Assembly: GCA_012959995.1 (NCBI GenBank)
Contig: DUCC01000034.1
Span: 124,001 to 188,000 of the forward strand
Direction: 5' to 3'
Length of the DNA stretch: 64,000 bases
Source: Acidimicrobiia bacterium
GTDB lineage: Bacteria; Actinomycetota; Acidimicrobiia; Acidimicrobiales; MedAcidi-G1
Positions 1-7,983 of this stretch are shown here, piece after piece; within the stretch, counting starts at the first letter, position 1; every line of letters starts with the position of its first letter. The notes beneath the pieces were generated by a model. It was not told the origin of the DNA. It was given only the letters and a program-made list of their open reading frames with translations, and searched no databases. Made by a program: the position numbers and the translations under genes.

Positions 1-156
1 TTTTCTCCGGCTTTGACCATTGGCGGCGGCACGTTTGCTATTCAACGCAACATTGTGGCCGAGAAAGTATTAGGGCTGCCGCGTGACCACAATGTTGAGG
101 ATGGTTTATCGTGGCGAGAAACCCATTTAGGAAAGGCAGGCCGCAATGCATTTTAG
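1..156 (+). CDS. Acyl-CoA dehydrogenase, C-terminal fragment (5' end outside window)
   Basis: The first 51 codons are open in frame 1 and end at TAG 154-156. The peptide contains IQRNIVAEKVLGLPR, the typical C-terminal helix of flavin acyl-CoA dehydrogenases (family form: a Gly-rich turn, then EIQR-I-A-R-LGLPR). The family oxidises acyl-CoA to trans-2-enoyl-CoA with FAD; the substrate cannot be told from the tail. The usual Asn-Glu before IQR is replaced by Phe-Ala, so this may be a divergent subfamily. It overlaps the next gene by 11 bp, which suggests co-transcription. Confidence 0.8.
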   Translation, partial: FSPALTIGGGTFAIQRNIVAEKVLGLPRDHNVEDGLSWRETHLGKAGRNAF

Positions 157-1177
157 TGAATTGGTAACGCCGGCTTTGGTAGCCGATTTAACGGTTTTTG
201 AAGCCAACGTGGCCACCATGGCGGCTCGGCGGCCGGGGTTGGCTTTGCGTCCCCATGTGAAGGCGTTTAAGTCCACGACGTTGGCGCAGCGTTTGGCCAA
301 GGCGGGCCATACGGCGTTTTGTTGCGCCACGGTGGCCGAGGTGGAGGGCATGGCGGCCGCCGGTTTAGGCGGGGACTTGTTGTTGGCTAACCAGGTGTTA
401 GACGCAAAACGTTTGGGGGCGTTGGTGGCTGCGGGGCCGGCGCGGGTCACGGTGGCCGTGGATTCCCCAGAGACCATTGCCGCGGCGGCGGCCGGCGGGG
501 TGCGTGAGGTGTTGATTGATGTTGATGTGGGTATGCCGCGCGGCGGTTGTGCGGTGACTGATGCCGGCCGGTTGGGTGATGCGGCTCGGGCGGCGGGACT
601 AGAGGTACGCGGCGTTATGGGTTACGAGGGGCATTTGATGCACGTGGCCGATACCGAGCGGCGGGTGTCTGGGGTGGAGCGTTCTATGGCGGTGCTTACC
701 GAAGCCCATCAAGCGGTAGGCGGCGAGGTGGTTTCGGGCGGCGGTACGGGTTCTTGGGATTGCAACCAGGTGGTGACCGAGTTGCAGGCCGGGTCGTACG
801 TGTTGATGGACACCGATTATGGCCGTTTAGATTTGCCGTTTACACAGGGCTTGTTTGTGTTGGCTTCGGTGATTTCGTTGGGTTCGGGTGGCCATGCGGT
901 GCTGGACGCCGGGTTGAAGGCGTTGGCTATGGATTCCGGCCCGCCCACTTTGGTGGGTGAGGGCGAGGTGCTTTATTGCGCCGATGAGCACACCGTGTTG
1001 GTTAATGGTTCGTGGCAGGTGGGGGACCGGGTGTTGCTGCGGCCCGCCCACATTGACCCGACTATGGCTAAACATGAAAAGATGTATATAGCGACGGAGG
1101 TTCCGGTGGCCGAGGCAGCCTTGGTTGCCGATGCTGAAGTTGTTGATGAGTGGCCGATCGATTTGCGAGGGTGGTAA
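146..1177 (+). CDS. D-threonine aldolase / D-serine dehydratase-like PLP enzyme (fold type III)
   Basis: The 343-residue protein opens with an alanine-racemase-type TIM barrel. RPHVKAFKS (about residues 35-43) holds the PLP lysine, Lys39, in the position of the RPH-K-H-K motif of D-threonine aldolases and D-serine dehydratases. Later motifs (VSGGGTGSW, then GSYVLMDTDY) fit phosphate and ring binding. Near the C-terminus PAHIDPTMAKH replaces the His-x-Cys metal pair of eukaryotic D-serine dehydratase with His-x-Asp, so metal use is uncertain. Expected chemistry is cleavage or dehydration of a D-beta-hydroxy amino acid; substrate unknown. The ATG lies inside the end of the upstream dehydrogenase gene. 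Confidence 0.8.
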   Translation: MHFSELVTPALVADLTVFEANVATMAARRPGLALRPHVKAFKSTTLAQRLAKAGHTAFCCATVAEVEGMAAAGLGGDLLLANQVLDAKRLGALVAAGPARVTVAVDSPETIAAAAAGGVREVLIDVDVGMPRGGCAVTDAGRLGDAARAAGLEVRGVMGYEGHLMHVADTERRVSGVERSMAVLTEAHQAVGGEVVSGGGTGSWDCNQVVTELQAGSYVLMDTDYGRLDLPFTQGLFVLASVISLGSGGHAVLDAGLKALAMDSGPPTLVGEGEVLYCADEHTVLVNGSWQVGDRVLLRPAHIDPTMAKHEKMYIATEVPVAEAALVADAEVVDEWPIDLRGW

Positions 1178-1181
1178 AAAA

Positions 1182-2543
1182 ATGAAAATGCCGGGCATGC
1201 ACACCGGGTTTCGTGATGATGGTTCGTGGCGCAATTGGGCGGGTAATCAGGTGGCGCATCCGGTGCGTATTGAGCGTCCTCGGTCAGAGGAAGAGGTGGT
1301 GGGGTTGGTGCGGTCGGCGGCCGCTGAGGGCCGCAAAGTTCGTGTGGTGGGGGCCGGCCATTCCTTTTCGGCTATTGCGGTAACCGACGAGGTGTTGGTT
1401 ACTTTGGATGACTTTGCTTCGGTGGTTTCGTTGGATCGTGATTCTGGTTTGGCTCGAGTTGAGGCGGGTATGCGTTTGTTTAATTTGAACCCGTTGTTAG
1501 ATGCGGCGGGTTTAGCCATGCCGAACCTGGGTGACATTGCGTACCAGTCGGTGGCGGGGGCTATTGCGACTTCTACGCATGGCACTGGTTTGGGTTTTCA
1601 AAGCATTGCTGCCGGGGTGGTGGGTTTGCGCATGGTGACCGCTGATGGTTCGGTGCTGGTGTGTGACGAGCAGCAAAACCCTGAAATGTTGCAGGTGGCT
1701 CGGGTGGGTTTGGGGGCTTTGGGCATTGTGACTGAGGTGACCTTGCAGTGTGTGCCGGCTTTTAATTTGCAGGCCCGTGAAGAGGTTATGAATATTGACG
1801 ATTTGTTAAGTAACTTCGATGAGTTCGCTGAGAACACTGACCACACCGAATTTTTTTGGATGCCCCACACCAAAAATGCTTTGTTGAAACGCAATACCCG
1901 CACCCAAGAGGAGCCGCCGCCGCCCCGCAATCGGCGCCATGCGGCCCGGCGTAAGTGGAAGCATTTTAAAAACAAAGAGTTGTTAGAAAACGTAGCTTTT
2001 GGGGCCATGAACCATTTGGGTCGGTTGCGGCCTTCGCTGGTGCCGAGGTTTAACGCCATGATGGTGCCCGATGAAGGGTCAGCGAACTACATAACTACTA
2101 GTTACGAGGTGTTTGCCAGCCCCCGCCGGGTGCATTTTTACGAAATGGAATATGCCGTGGCGCGCCAAGATGGCTTGGAGGCATTTCGCCAGGTGCAAGC
2201 GCTGATCGACACCTTGGATCATCCGGTGAGTTTTCCGCTAGAAGTTCGGGTGTTGGGTGCCGACGATATTTCTTTGTCTACGGCGTCGGGCCGGGACACT
2301 ATTTATATTGCCGTGCACGTGTTTCATGGCACGGAGTACGAACAGTATTTCCGTGGGGTGGAGGCCATCATGAACCAGTTCGAAGGCCGCCCCCATTGGG
2401 GCAAACTCCATTACCAAACCGCCGAAACCCTGGCCGGCCGTTACCCGCGTTGGGGGGAGTTTCAGGATTTACGTTCTCGCCTCGACCCAGAGGGCCGCTT
2501 CACCAACCAAGAAATAACCAAAGTCCTCGGCCCGCCCCAGTAG
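1182..2543 (+). CDS. FAD-linked aldonolactone oxidase (L-gulono/D-arabinono-1,4-lactone oxidase family)
   Basis: This 453-residue VAO-type flavoprotein has an N-terminal FAD domain with VVGAGHSFSAIAVTD, whose His is the usual covalent FAD attachment residue, and a C-terminal ALO domain ending HWGKLHYQTAETLAGRYPRW. The family oxidises sugar lactones or alditols; the mycobacterial homologue is an L-gulono-1,4-lactone dehydrogenase. I placed the start at ATG 1182 (MKMPGMHTGFRDDG), 4 bp after the upstream stop and just after a GAGGGTGG stretch. An in-frame ATG at 1125 would overlap the upstream gene by 53 bp. Codons end mostly in G/T for most of the gene but in C/A after about 2370. Confidence 0.85.
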   Translation: MKMPGMHTGFRDDGSWRNWAGNQVAHPVRIERPRSEEEVVGLVRSAAAEGRKVRVVGAGHSFSAIAVTDEVLVTLDDFASVVSLDRDSGLARVEAGMRLFNLNPLLDAAGLAMPNLGDIAYQSVAGAIATSTHGTGLGFQSIAAGVVGLRMVTADGSVLVCDEQQNPEMLQVARVGLGALGIVTEVTLQCVPAFNLQAREEVMNIDDLLSNFDEFAENTDHTEFFWMPHTKNALLKRNTRTQEEPPPPRNRRHAARRKWKHFKNKELLENVAFGAMNHLGRLRPSLVPRFNAMMVPDEGSANYITTSYEVFASPRRVHFYEMEYAVARQDGLEAFRQVQALIDTLDHPVSFPLEVRVLGADDISLSTASGRDTIYIAVHVFHGTEYEQYFRGVEAIMNQFEGRPHWGKLHYQTAETLAGRYPRWGEFQDLRSRLDPEGRFTNQEITKVLGPPQ

Positions 2544-2558
2544 GGGCGCCGCTTGCTG

Positions 2559-3350
2559 CTACCGCACTGCTACCAAGCTGACTTCGGTGAGGGGGCCAGA
2601 GATTTGGGTCAGTTCGGGGGCGTAGACGTAGCCCTCGGGGTGGGTGAAATCCGCTAGCCCGGCCGGGTCGGTGAGTTGGGTTTCCACCACGTAACGCACC
2701 AAAGCGCCCTTGAGTAGTTTGTTCCAATGGGCCACCGTCACCAGTTTGCGTTCACCGTCTTTTTCTACATCATCTACGAAACGCACCCGAATGCGAGAGC
2801 CAGCCACCGACGAATCCCAGGCCGCCGAATGCTCGTTGGGTAACAAATCCCACACACAACCCGCTGCTGGGCCGGCCAACGCCGCCGTCAACAAGGGCTT
2901 CCAAAAACGAGCCGGCGGGCCAAACCCTGGCAGTTTGGCGCCCATCTTCAGTTTGTAATCCGGTAACGCATCTTTAGGCCGCACCGCCCCCCACAGGCCA
3001 GAAAAAATCACTACCTGCTTATCTACCCGTTTGCGCAACCCAGCCGGCAACGACGAATAATCTAAAGCGTCATACAACACCCCGGTATAGCGTTCGATAG
3101 CCGGCAAGGTCGCCGCCTTATGCGCCACCAAATTAGCCGCCGTGGCCTCCGCTACCCGCTCGCCCTTAACCCCCAACAATTTGGTGCGGGCCGCTTCGTT
3201 TTCTTTCATAGCTTTACGCAGCGCCGCCAACACCTGCCGCCGCGGTTTCAATAACTCGTCAAAAGACTGCTCGGCTTTCTCCCACGCCGGCCCATCGCCT
3301 CCCGGGGCTTTTCCCTCAGAGGGAGGCAAGAGGATCAACGGAGAAGCCAT
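2559..3350 (-). CDS. yaaA: Peroxide stress protein YaaA (UPF0246/DUF328)
   Basis: The 263-residue protein begins with ILLPPSEGKAPGG, the YaaA signature, and continues with FSGLWGAVRPKDALPDYKLKM, also typical. E. coli YaaA lowers intracellular free iron during hydrogen peroxide stress and binds DNA; the biochemical activity is not fully defined. It converges on the lactone oxidase with 15 bp between stops. There is no Shine-Dalgarno sequence: TAGCGT lies 6 nt before the ATG on the coding strand, which implies a leaderless mRNA. Confidence 0.9.
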   Translation of the reverse strand: MASPLILLPPSEGKAPGGDGPAWEKAEQSFDELLKPRRQVLAALRKAMKENEAARTKLLGVKGERVAEATAANLVAHKAATLPAIERYTGVLYDALDYSSLPAGLRKRVDKQVVIFSGLWGAVRPKDALPDYKLKMGAKLPGFGPPARFWKPLLTAALAGPAAGCVWDLLPNEHSAAWDSSVAGSRIRVRFVDDVEKDGERKLVTVAHWNKLLKGALVRYVVETQLTDPAGLADFTHPEGYVYAPELTQISGPLTEVSLVAVR

Positions 3351-3373
3351 GCCCTGACGCTACCCTCGCCAAG
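3351..3373. promoter_or_regulatory. Divergent leaderless promoters for yaaA and the small acidic protein
   Basis: Only 23 bp separate two divergent start codons. On the minus strand TAGCGT (3357-3362) lies 6 nt before the yaaA ATG. On the plus strand TACCCT (3361-3366) lies 7 nt before GTG 3374. Both match the actinobacterial -10 consensus TANNNT at the distance that puts transcription start on the first base of the codon. The two boxes share the TA at 3361-3362. No -35 element is evident on either side. Confidence 0.55.
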
Positions 3374-3640
3374 GTGAACGAAGAGAACAATCCCCCCGAA
3401 CCAGAACCCAGCGAAGAAACCACGGCGGCTTTTGCCGAACCACCAGCCGACCCCGAACTGGACGCCCTCGAAGCCGACCTGGCAACGATAGAAGCCGCCA
3501 TGAACCGAGTAGCCGACGGCGACCTCGACGGCGCCGAAGAAATCATGAGCAGTCTCGCCGACAACGAGACCAGCGAACCCTCAGAGCAAGTCGGGGACCG
3601 TGCCGTCGCCCACCAAATCAACCCGATCACCGAGACGTAA
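3374..3640 (+). CDS. Small acidic protein of unknown function
   Basis: An 88-residue protein, very rich in Glu/Asp/Pro at the N-terminus, followed by a predicted amphipathic helix (about residues 28-60, ELDALEADLATIEAAMNRV and on). No Cys, signal peptide or membrane segment. The -10-like TACCCT 7 nt before GTG supports expression without a leader. The 3' end overlaps the convergent phosphatase gene by 60 bp. I do not recognise a family; the helix resembles short actinobacterial proteins annotated only as hypothetical. Confidence 0.6.
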   Translation: MNEENNPPEPEPSEETTAAFAEPPADPELDALEADLATIEAAMNRVADGDLDGAEEIMSSLADNETSEPSEQVGDRAVAHQINPITET

Positions 3641-4168
3641 CTCGCCGTCGGTTACCTCAACCCAGCGGCCCCCCAAATTAGGGATACGCACCATCGGGAT
3701 AGCCGCCCCGCCCTCCACGGCATAAATCACCCCGCCGTGAGTAACCACCAGTACCTCATCGGCCCCCGCCGTGGCCTCCACCACCCGCAACAACGCCCCG
3801 TGGGCCCGCGCTAAAACTTGTTCATCCAACTCGTAACCCTCCGGGCGATGGCCGCTCTCCAACGCCCCTGGCCAACCCTGTTCGATCTCCACCCGGGTCA
3901 ACCCCTGCCACGGCCCGGCGGAACGCTCTTGTAAATCTTCTTCCACCAACACCGGGCCCACCCCCATGGCTTCAGAAATAATGGCTGCCGTTTCGGCCGC
4001 CCGCTGCAAAGTCGACGCCACAATGGCATCAAACGCCCCCAATACCCCAGCCGCCTGTTGCGCCTGACGGCGACCCTTATCAGTCAAGGGCGGGTTAGCC
4101 TGGCCCTGCCACTTACCCAACGCATTCCACTCAGATTCACCATGGCGCACTAACAGCAGTCGAGTCAC
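3581..4168 (-). CDS. Histidine phosphatase family protein (phosphoglycerate mutase-like)
   Basis: The 195-residue protein carries the family's catalytic RHGESEWN near the N-terminus (His9 as phospho-acceptor), the GQANPPLTDKGRRQA segment, and the second catalytic His in VVTHGG. Short members are broad phosphatases or cofactor-dependent mutases; the substrate cannot be assigned. In mycobacteria a phosphoglycerate mutase gene lies near mshA, as here. The GTG start is preceded by TACCGT with a 7-nt gap and no Shine-Dalgarno sequence, so the mRNA is probably leaderless. Confidence 0.85.
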   Translation of the reverse strand: MTRLLLVRHGESEWNALGKWQGQANPPLTDKGRRQAQQAAGVLGAFDAIVASTLQRAAETAAIISEAMGVGPVLVEEDLQERSAGPWQGLTRVEIEQGWPGALESGHRPEGYELDEQVLARAHGALLRVVEATAGADEVLVVTHGGVIYAVEGGAAIPMVRIPNLGGRWVEVTDGELRLGDRVDLVGDGTVPDLL

Positions 4169-4233
4169 CCGCTTGACGGTAGCCGAAAACGGCCACTTCG
4201 CAGAGATGGGCTAACACTTCCTAGACTAAGCGA
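4169..4233. promoter_or_regulatory. Divergent promoter region with two leaderless -10 boxes
   Basis: In this 65-bp divergent gap, TACCGT (4176-4181, minus strand) ends 7 nt before the phosphatase GTG, and TAGACT (4222-4227, plus strand) ends 6 nt before the MoaD-like ATG at 4234. Neither start has a Shine-Dalgarno sequence. The arrangement predicts that both mRNAs begin at the start codon. Confidence 0.5.
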
Positions 4234-4473
4234 ATGGCAGTATTGCGACTCTTCGCCTCTATACGGGTAGCGGCCGGCACCGGCACGGCAGACTTTGACG
4301 GCGCCACAGTAGAAGAAATCATCACGGCGGCCACCCAACGCTTCGGCCCAGACTTCGCCCAGCAGCTCCCCAACTGTAAACTCTGGTTAAATGGCCACGC
4401 CACCCAACCCGACGCCCCGGTCACTGCCACCGACGAAGTGGCCTTACTGCCTCCCGTTTCAGGAGGCCGCTAA
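4234..4473 (+). CDS. MoaD/ThiS-family ubiquitin-like sulfur-carrier protein
   Basis: A 79-residue beta-grasp protein: LRLFASIRVAAGT, a helix at VEEIITAATQRFG, CKLWLNGH, then TDEVALLPPVSGGR. The NG...V..TDEVALLPPVSGG pattern is that of MoaD, the small subunit of molybdopterin synthase. Family members end in a free Gly-Gly that is adenylated and thiocarboxylated; here an Arg follows the GG, so it would need trimming or does something else. No other molybdopterin gene is in view. It overlaps mshA by one base (TAATG), so the two are co-translated. Confidence 0.8.
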   Translation: MAVLRLFASIRVAAGTGTADFDGATVEEIITAATQRFGPDFAQQLPNCKLWLNGHATQPDAPVTATDEVALLPPVSGGR

Positions 4474-5687
4474 TGCACCGCTTAGCCGTACTTTCTCTCC
4501 ACACGTCGCCGCTCATTCAACCCGGCTCCGGAGACGGCGGCGGCATGAACGTCTACGTGCGAGAACTCGTCTCCGCCCTCGCCCAAACCGGCCGGCAATC
4601 CACCGTATTCGTACGCCGAGTAGCCGCCGACTTACCCGAAGTAGTCGAAGTAGAACCCGGCTTTCGTGTGGTGCACATAACGGCCGGCGCCTTCGACCTC
4701 GCCAAAGAAGACCTCCCCGAGATCGTTGATGAGTTTGCCGACCGAGTAGCCGACTGGATACGCAACCACGGCGAATTCGACGGACTGCTGGCCAACTACT
4801 GGCTCAGCGGCGTCGCCGGCCATCGCCTCAAACACGAACTCGACCTGCCGTTAACCACGGTGTTCCACACCCTGGCTCGCGTAAAAGCCGAAACCGGCGA
4901 CCACGAGCCCCCCGGCCGCATGGAAGCCGAAACCGCGGTCATTCAATGCTCCGACGTCATCTTGGCCAACAGCGAAGAAGAAGTAAACCAACTGGTTTCG
5001 CTTTACGGCGCCAACCCAGCCCGGATAGAAGTAGTGCCCCCCGGCGTAGACCACGCCTTTTTCTCCCCCGGACACCAAGGCGGCGCCCGAGACGCCATCG
5101 GCCTCGGCCCCGACCCGGTACTACTTTTCGTCGGGCGCATCCAACCTCTCAAAGGGATCGACGTGGCCATCGAAACCCTGGCCCAACTAACCAGCCACCC
5201 CACTGCTCGCCTAATTATTGTGGGCGGAGCCAGCGGCCAAGACGGCCCAGCCACCGAAAAAGAAATACGCAACCTGGTGGCCCACCGCGGCCTCACCGAC
5301 CGAGTGCTGTTCGTGCCGCCCCAACCCCACCACCTGCTGTCTACCTGGTATCGAGCAGCCGATGTGTTAATTATGCCCAGCCGCTCCGAATCCTTTGGCC
5401 TGGTAGCCCTTGAAGCAGCAGCCTGCGGGGTTCCCGTAGTGGCCGCCGACGTCGGCGGCTTGCGCACCCTGGTAGACCCCGGCCGCACCGGGTTTCTCAT
5501 AGAAAGCCGTGACCCCGCCGACTACGCCCATGCGGTATCCGTGCTACTCGATGACCCTGGGTTAGCTACCGAAATGGCTGCCCAAGCCGCCGAACATTCG
5601 TGGTCCTACACCTGGTCGGCTACCGCCCGTCGGTTACGCAATGTTTGTGACGAGCGGTCCACCCGAGCGCTGGTTGACTGCAACTAA
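4473..5687 (+). CDS. mshA: D-inositol-3-phosphate glycosyltransferase MshA (mycothiol biosynthesis)
   Basis: A 404-residue GT4 glycosyltransferase with two Rossmann domains. LSLHTSPLIQPGSGDGGGMNVYVREL is the MshA N-terminal signature; the C-terminal domain has LFVGRIQPLKGID and the E-x7-E motif in ESFGLVALEAA. MshA transfers GlcNAc from UDP-GlcNAc to 1L-myo-inositol 1-phosphate, the committed step to mycothiol, the main thiol of actinobacteria. The following ybjN-like gene reproduces the mycobacterial order. No other msh gene is in this window. Confidence 0.9.
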   Translation: MHRLAVLSLHTSPLIQPGSGDGGGMNVYVRELVSALAQTGRQSTVFVRRVAADLPEVVEVEPGFRVVHITAGAFDLAKEDLPEIVDEFADRVADWIRNHGEFDGLLANYWLSGVAGHRLKHELDLPLTTVFHTLARVKAETGDHEPPGRMEAETAVIQCSDVILANSEEEVNQLVSLYGANPARIEVVPPGVDHAFFSPGHQGGARDAIGLGPDPVLLFVGRIQPLKGIDVAIETLAQLTSHPTARLIIVGGASGQDGPATEKEIRNLVAHRGLTDRVLFVPPQPHHLLSTWYRAADVLIMPSRSESFGLVALEAAACGVPVVAADVGGLRTLVDPGRTGFLIESRDPADYAHAVSVLLDDPGLATEMAAQAAEHSWSYTWSATARRLRNVCDERSTRALVDCN

Positions 5688-5690
5688 ACC

Positions 5691-6167
5691 ATGGACGACG
5701 CCCCGCCGCTTACTCCTCAGCAACGCAGCGCCGTTCAAACACTCATCACCGACTGGTTGGCCGCCCGCCTGGCCGACAACCCAGTACTGGCCAGCGTCGA
5801 ATACGACGCCGACCCCAGCCTCAACCAACACCGCTGGCTGGCCCGTCTACTGGGCGAAGAAAAAGAATCGATCATGCTGCACTTCACCCTGAAGCAACGC
5901 ATGGTGCACTTCGAAACCTACGTGCTGGCTCAACCCGAAGAAAATCACGCCGCCTTCTACGAATACTTTCTGCGCCGCAACCGAAAACTGGCAGGTGCTG
6001 CTTTCTCTATCGGCCACGAAGACGCCGTGTACCTCACCGGGGCTCTGCCAGCCGCAGAAGTAAACGAAGCCACCCTCGACCGCATCTTAGGAACCTTCTG
6101 GGTAGCAGTAGAAGACTGCTTTCAACCTGCCCTACGTATCGGTTTCGCTAGCCGGTTCAAGAAATAG
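5691..6167 (+). CDS. YbjN domain-containing protein
   Basis: A 158-residue soluble protein with the YbjN/secretion-chaperone-like fold pattern: LNQHRWLARLLGEEKESIMLHFTLKQRMVHFETYVL, then FYEYFLRRNRKLAGAAFSI and LDRILGTFWVAVEDCF. The mycobacterial homologue also lies directly after mshA. Function is not established; YbjN of enterobacteria is linked to stress and motility. It starts 3 bp after mshA. Confidence 0.8.
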   Translation: MDDAPPLTPQQRSAVQTLITDWLAARLADNPVLASVEYDADPSLNQHRWLARLLGEEKESIMLHFTLKQRMVHFETYVLAQPEENHAAFYEYFLRRNRKLAGAAFSIGHEDAVYLTGALPAAEVNEATLDRILGTFWVAVEDCFQPALRIGFASRFKK

Positions 6168-6216
6168 TAACTTTATATTGCATTTCAATACATTTCAGTC
6201 TACTATGCACAATGAG

Positions 6217-6278
6217 CCCGGTGACCGGGTTGGTGTTCTCGATCGGGGAAGTGCGATGACACCAACAAAGCCACCGGG
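6217..6278. other. Nested stem-loop element between ybjN and proC
   Basis: The 155-bp gap holds two nested perfect stems. The outer pairs CCCGGTG (6217-6223) with CACCGGG (6272-6278); the inner pairs TTGGTGT (6230-6236) with ACACCAA (6259-6265). There is no T-tract after it. An AT-rich stretch before it contains a repeat of CATTTCA (6181, 6191). It lies upstream of the predicted proC start, so it would be at the 3' end of the mshA-ybjN transcript, as an RNA 3' structure or terminator, or it could be a DNA site. Confidence 0.4.
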
Positions 6279-6309
6279 TTCACGTTCGTCCGAGGCCCCT
6301 CGCATCAGG

Positions 6310-6315
6310 TAGATT
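6310..6315 (+). promoter_or_regulatory. Leaderless -10 box for proC
   Basis: TAGATT ends 7 nt before the proC ATG at 6323, the spacing expected when transcription starts at the A of the ATG. A possible Shine-Dalgarno CCTCC is on the wrong strand, and none is present on the plus strand. Confidence 0.45.
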
Positions 6316-6322
6316 CCTCCAC

Positions 6323-7117
6323 ATGAACACAAGACTGCAGATCATCGGCGGAGGCAACATGGGAGAAGCCCTGCTGGGCGGCCTCGCCGCCACCGGATGG
6401 GCCAGCAACGAAACCCTGCACGTGGTTGAACTCGACGCCGACCGCCGCCAAGTCTTGGCCACCGCCCACCCCGGACTCTCCGTTGGAAGCGAACCCCTCA
6501 CCGGCGTCGACGCCCTCATCGCCGTAAAACCCCACATCGTGCCCGCCGTCTGCGCCACCCTGGCCAGCGCAGAGGCAAGCCGCGCCCTGTCCATCGCTGC
6601 CGGGGTCACCCTGGCCACCCTTGAAGCCGGCCTGGCCCCCGGCACCGCCGTAGTGCGAGCCATGCCCAACACTCCCTCCTTGGTCGGCCTGGGCGCGGCG
6701 GCCATCGCCGCCGGCACTAACGCCAGCAACGATGACCTCAACTGGGCCACCAGCATCTTGAGCTCCGTAGGCACCGTGGTAGTGGTCGACGAAACCGACC
6801 TCGACGCCGTTACCGGGCTGTCGGGCTCCGGCCCGGCCTACGTATTCCTGCTCGCCGAAGCACTCATGGCCGCCGCCCAAGCCGAAGGGCTCAGCGCCCC
6901 CATAGCCAAAGAACTCACCCAACAAACCCTGCTGGGCGCCGCCACCCTGCTAGCCACCAGCGAAGACAACGCCGCCACCCTCCGCCAAAACGTGACCTCC
7001 AAAGGCGGCACCACCGCCGCCGGCCTCGCCGTGTTCGAAGAAGCCGGCTTCGGTGACCTGATTCAACAAGTAGTAAGCGCCGCCGCCCAACGCGCCCGAG
7101 AACTCGGCGCCACCTGA
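6323..7117 (+). CDS. proC: Pyrroline-5-carboxylate reductase
   Basis: A 264-residue protein with an N-terminal NAD(P) Rossmann domain (IIGGGNMGEALLGGL, residues 7-21), AVKPHIVPAV, VRAMPNTPSLVG, and the C-terminal dimerisation domain with LDAVTGLSGSGPAYVFLLAEAL and TSKGGTTAAGLAVFEEAG, the ProC signature. It reduces 1-pyrroline-5-carboxylate to L-proline in the cytoplasm. The gene is followed after 2 bp by the SAM hydroxide adenosyltransferase gene. Confidence 0.95.
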   Translation: MNTRLQIIGGGNMGEALLGGLAATGWASNETLHVVELDADRRQVLATAHPGLSVGSEPLTGVDALIAVKPHIVPAVCATLASAEASRALSIAAGVTLATLEAGLAPGTAVVRAMPNTPSLVGLGAAAIAAGTNASNDDLNWATSILSSVGTVVVVDETDLDAVTGLSGSGPAYVFLLAEALMAAAQAEGLSAPIAKELTQQTLLGAATLLATSEDNAATLRQNVTSKGGTTAAGLAVFEEAGFGDLIQQVVSAAAQRARELGAT

Positions 7118-7119
7118 AA

Positions 7120-7983
7120 ATGGACACCAAAAACCCGGTAATCTCTTTCCTCTCTGACTACGGCACCACCGACGAATTCGTGGGCGTCGTGCACTCCGTG
7201 CTGGCCGACCTCGCCCCGCAAACCAAAGTCATCGACATCACCCACGGCATCGACGCCTACGACATACGCGCCGGCTCGCTAGCCCTGGCCCGCAGCGTCG
7301 AATACCTGTGCCCCGGCGTAGTCCTGGCCGTAGTCGACCCCGGCGTAGGCAGCGACCGCCGACCAGTAGCCGTAGAAGTCGGCGGCGGACAATCAGTATT
7401 AGTAGGCCCCGACAACGGGCTGCTGGCCCCCGCCGTAGCCATGGTGGGCGGAGCCAGCCGCGCCGTGGTGCTCAACAACACGGCAATCCACCTGGCCGGC
7501 GACGCCACCACCTTCGACGGGCGAGACATCTTCGCCCCCGCCGCTGCGCACCTAGCCAACGGCGGCGACCTCACCGACCTCGGCGACCTCATTGACCCCG
7601 GAACCCTAGTGCCCGGCGTGGTACCAGTCGCCCACACCGACACCGAAGGCCTGCACGCCGAAGTGCTCTGGATAGACCAATTTGGCAACGCTCAACTCAA
7701 CATCGGCCCCGAAGACCTGCCCGGCACATCAGCACAAATAACCGTGGCCGGCCGCCCCCGCACCGCCACCCAAGTCACCGGATTTGATCAAGTAGGACCC
7801 GGCAAACTCGGGCTCATGGTCGACGCCAGCGGCCTAATCGCCCTGGTGGTAGCCCGCGCCTCAGCAGCCGCCGACCTGGGAGTTTCTTGTGGCGACCCGG
7901 TGCTCATCACCCCCGCCGGTCAACCACCGGCCTCCTCAACCACCGGCACCCCGGTAGCCCTAACCCAACGAGAGGAAAACTAA
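7120..7983 (+). CDS. SAM hydroxide adenosyltransferase (DUF62 family)
   Basis: The 287-residue protein has the family's N-terminal FLSDYGTTDEFVGV and VIDITHGIDAYDIRAG (Asp and His positions typical of SAM hydrolases) and VVDPGVGSDRRPV, VGPDNGLL. The family relates to fluorinase and chlorinase but uses water or hydroxide, splitting S-adenosylmethionine to adenosine and methionine. Its role in the cell is poorly known. Start is ATG 7120, two bases after proC; it ends in TAATG, coupling it to a 29-codon ORF. Confidence 0.9.
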   Translation: MDTKNPVISFLSDYGTTDEFVGVVHSVLADLAPQTKVIDITHGIDAYDIRAGSLALARSVEYLCPGVVLAVVDPGVGSDRRPVAVEVGGGQSVLVGPDNGLLAPAVAMVGGASRAVVLNNTAIHLAGDATTFDGRDIFAPAAAHLANGGDLTDLGDLIDPGTLVPGVVPVAHTDTEGLHAEVLWIDQFGNAQLNIGPEDLPGTSAQITVAGRPRTATQVTGFDQVGPGKLGLMVDASGLIALVVARASAAADLGVSCGDPVLITPAGQPPASSTTGTPVALTQREEN

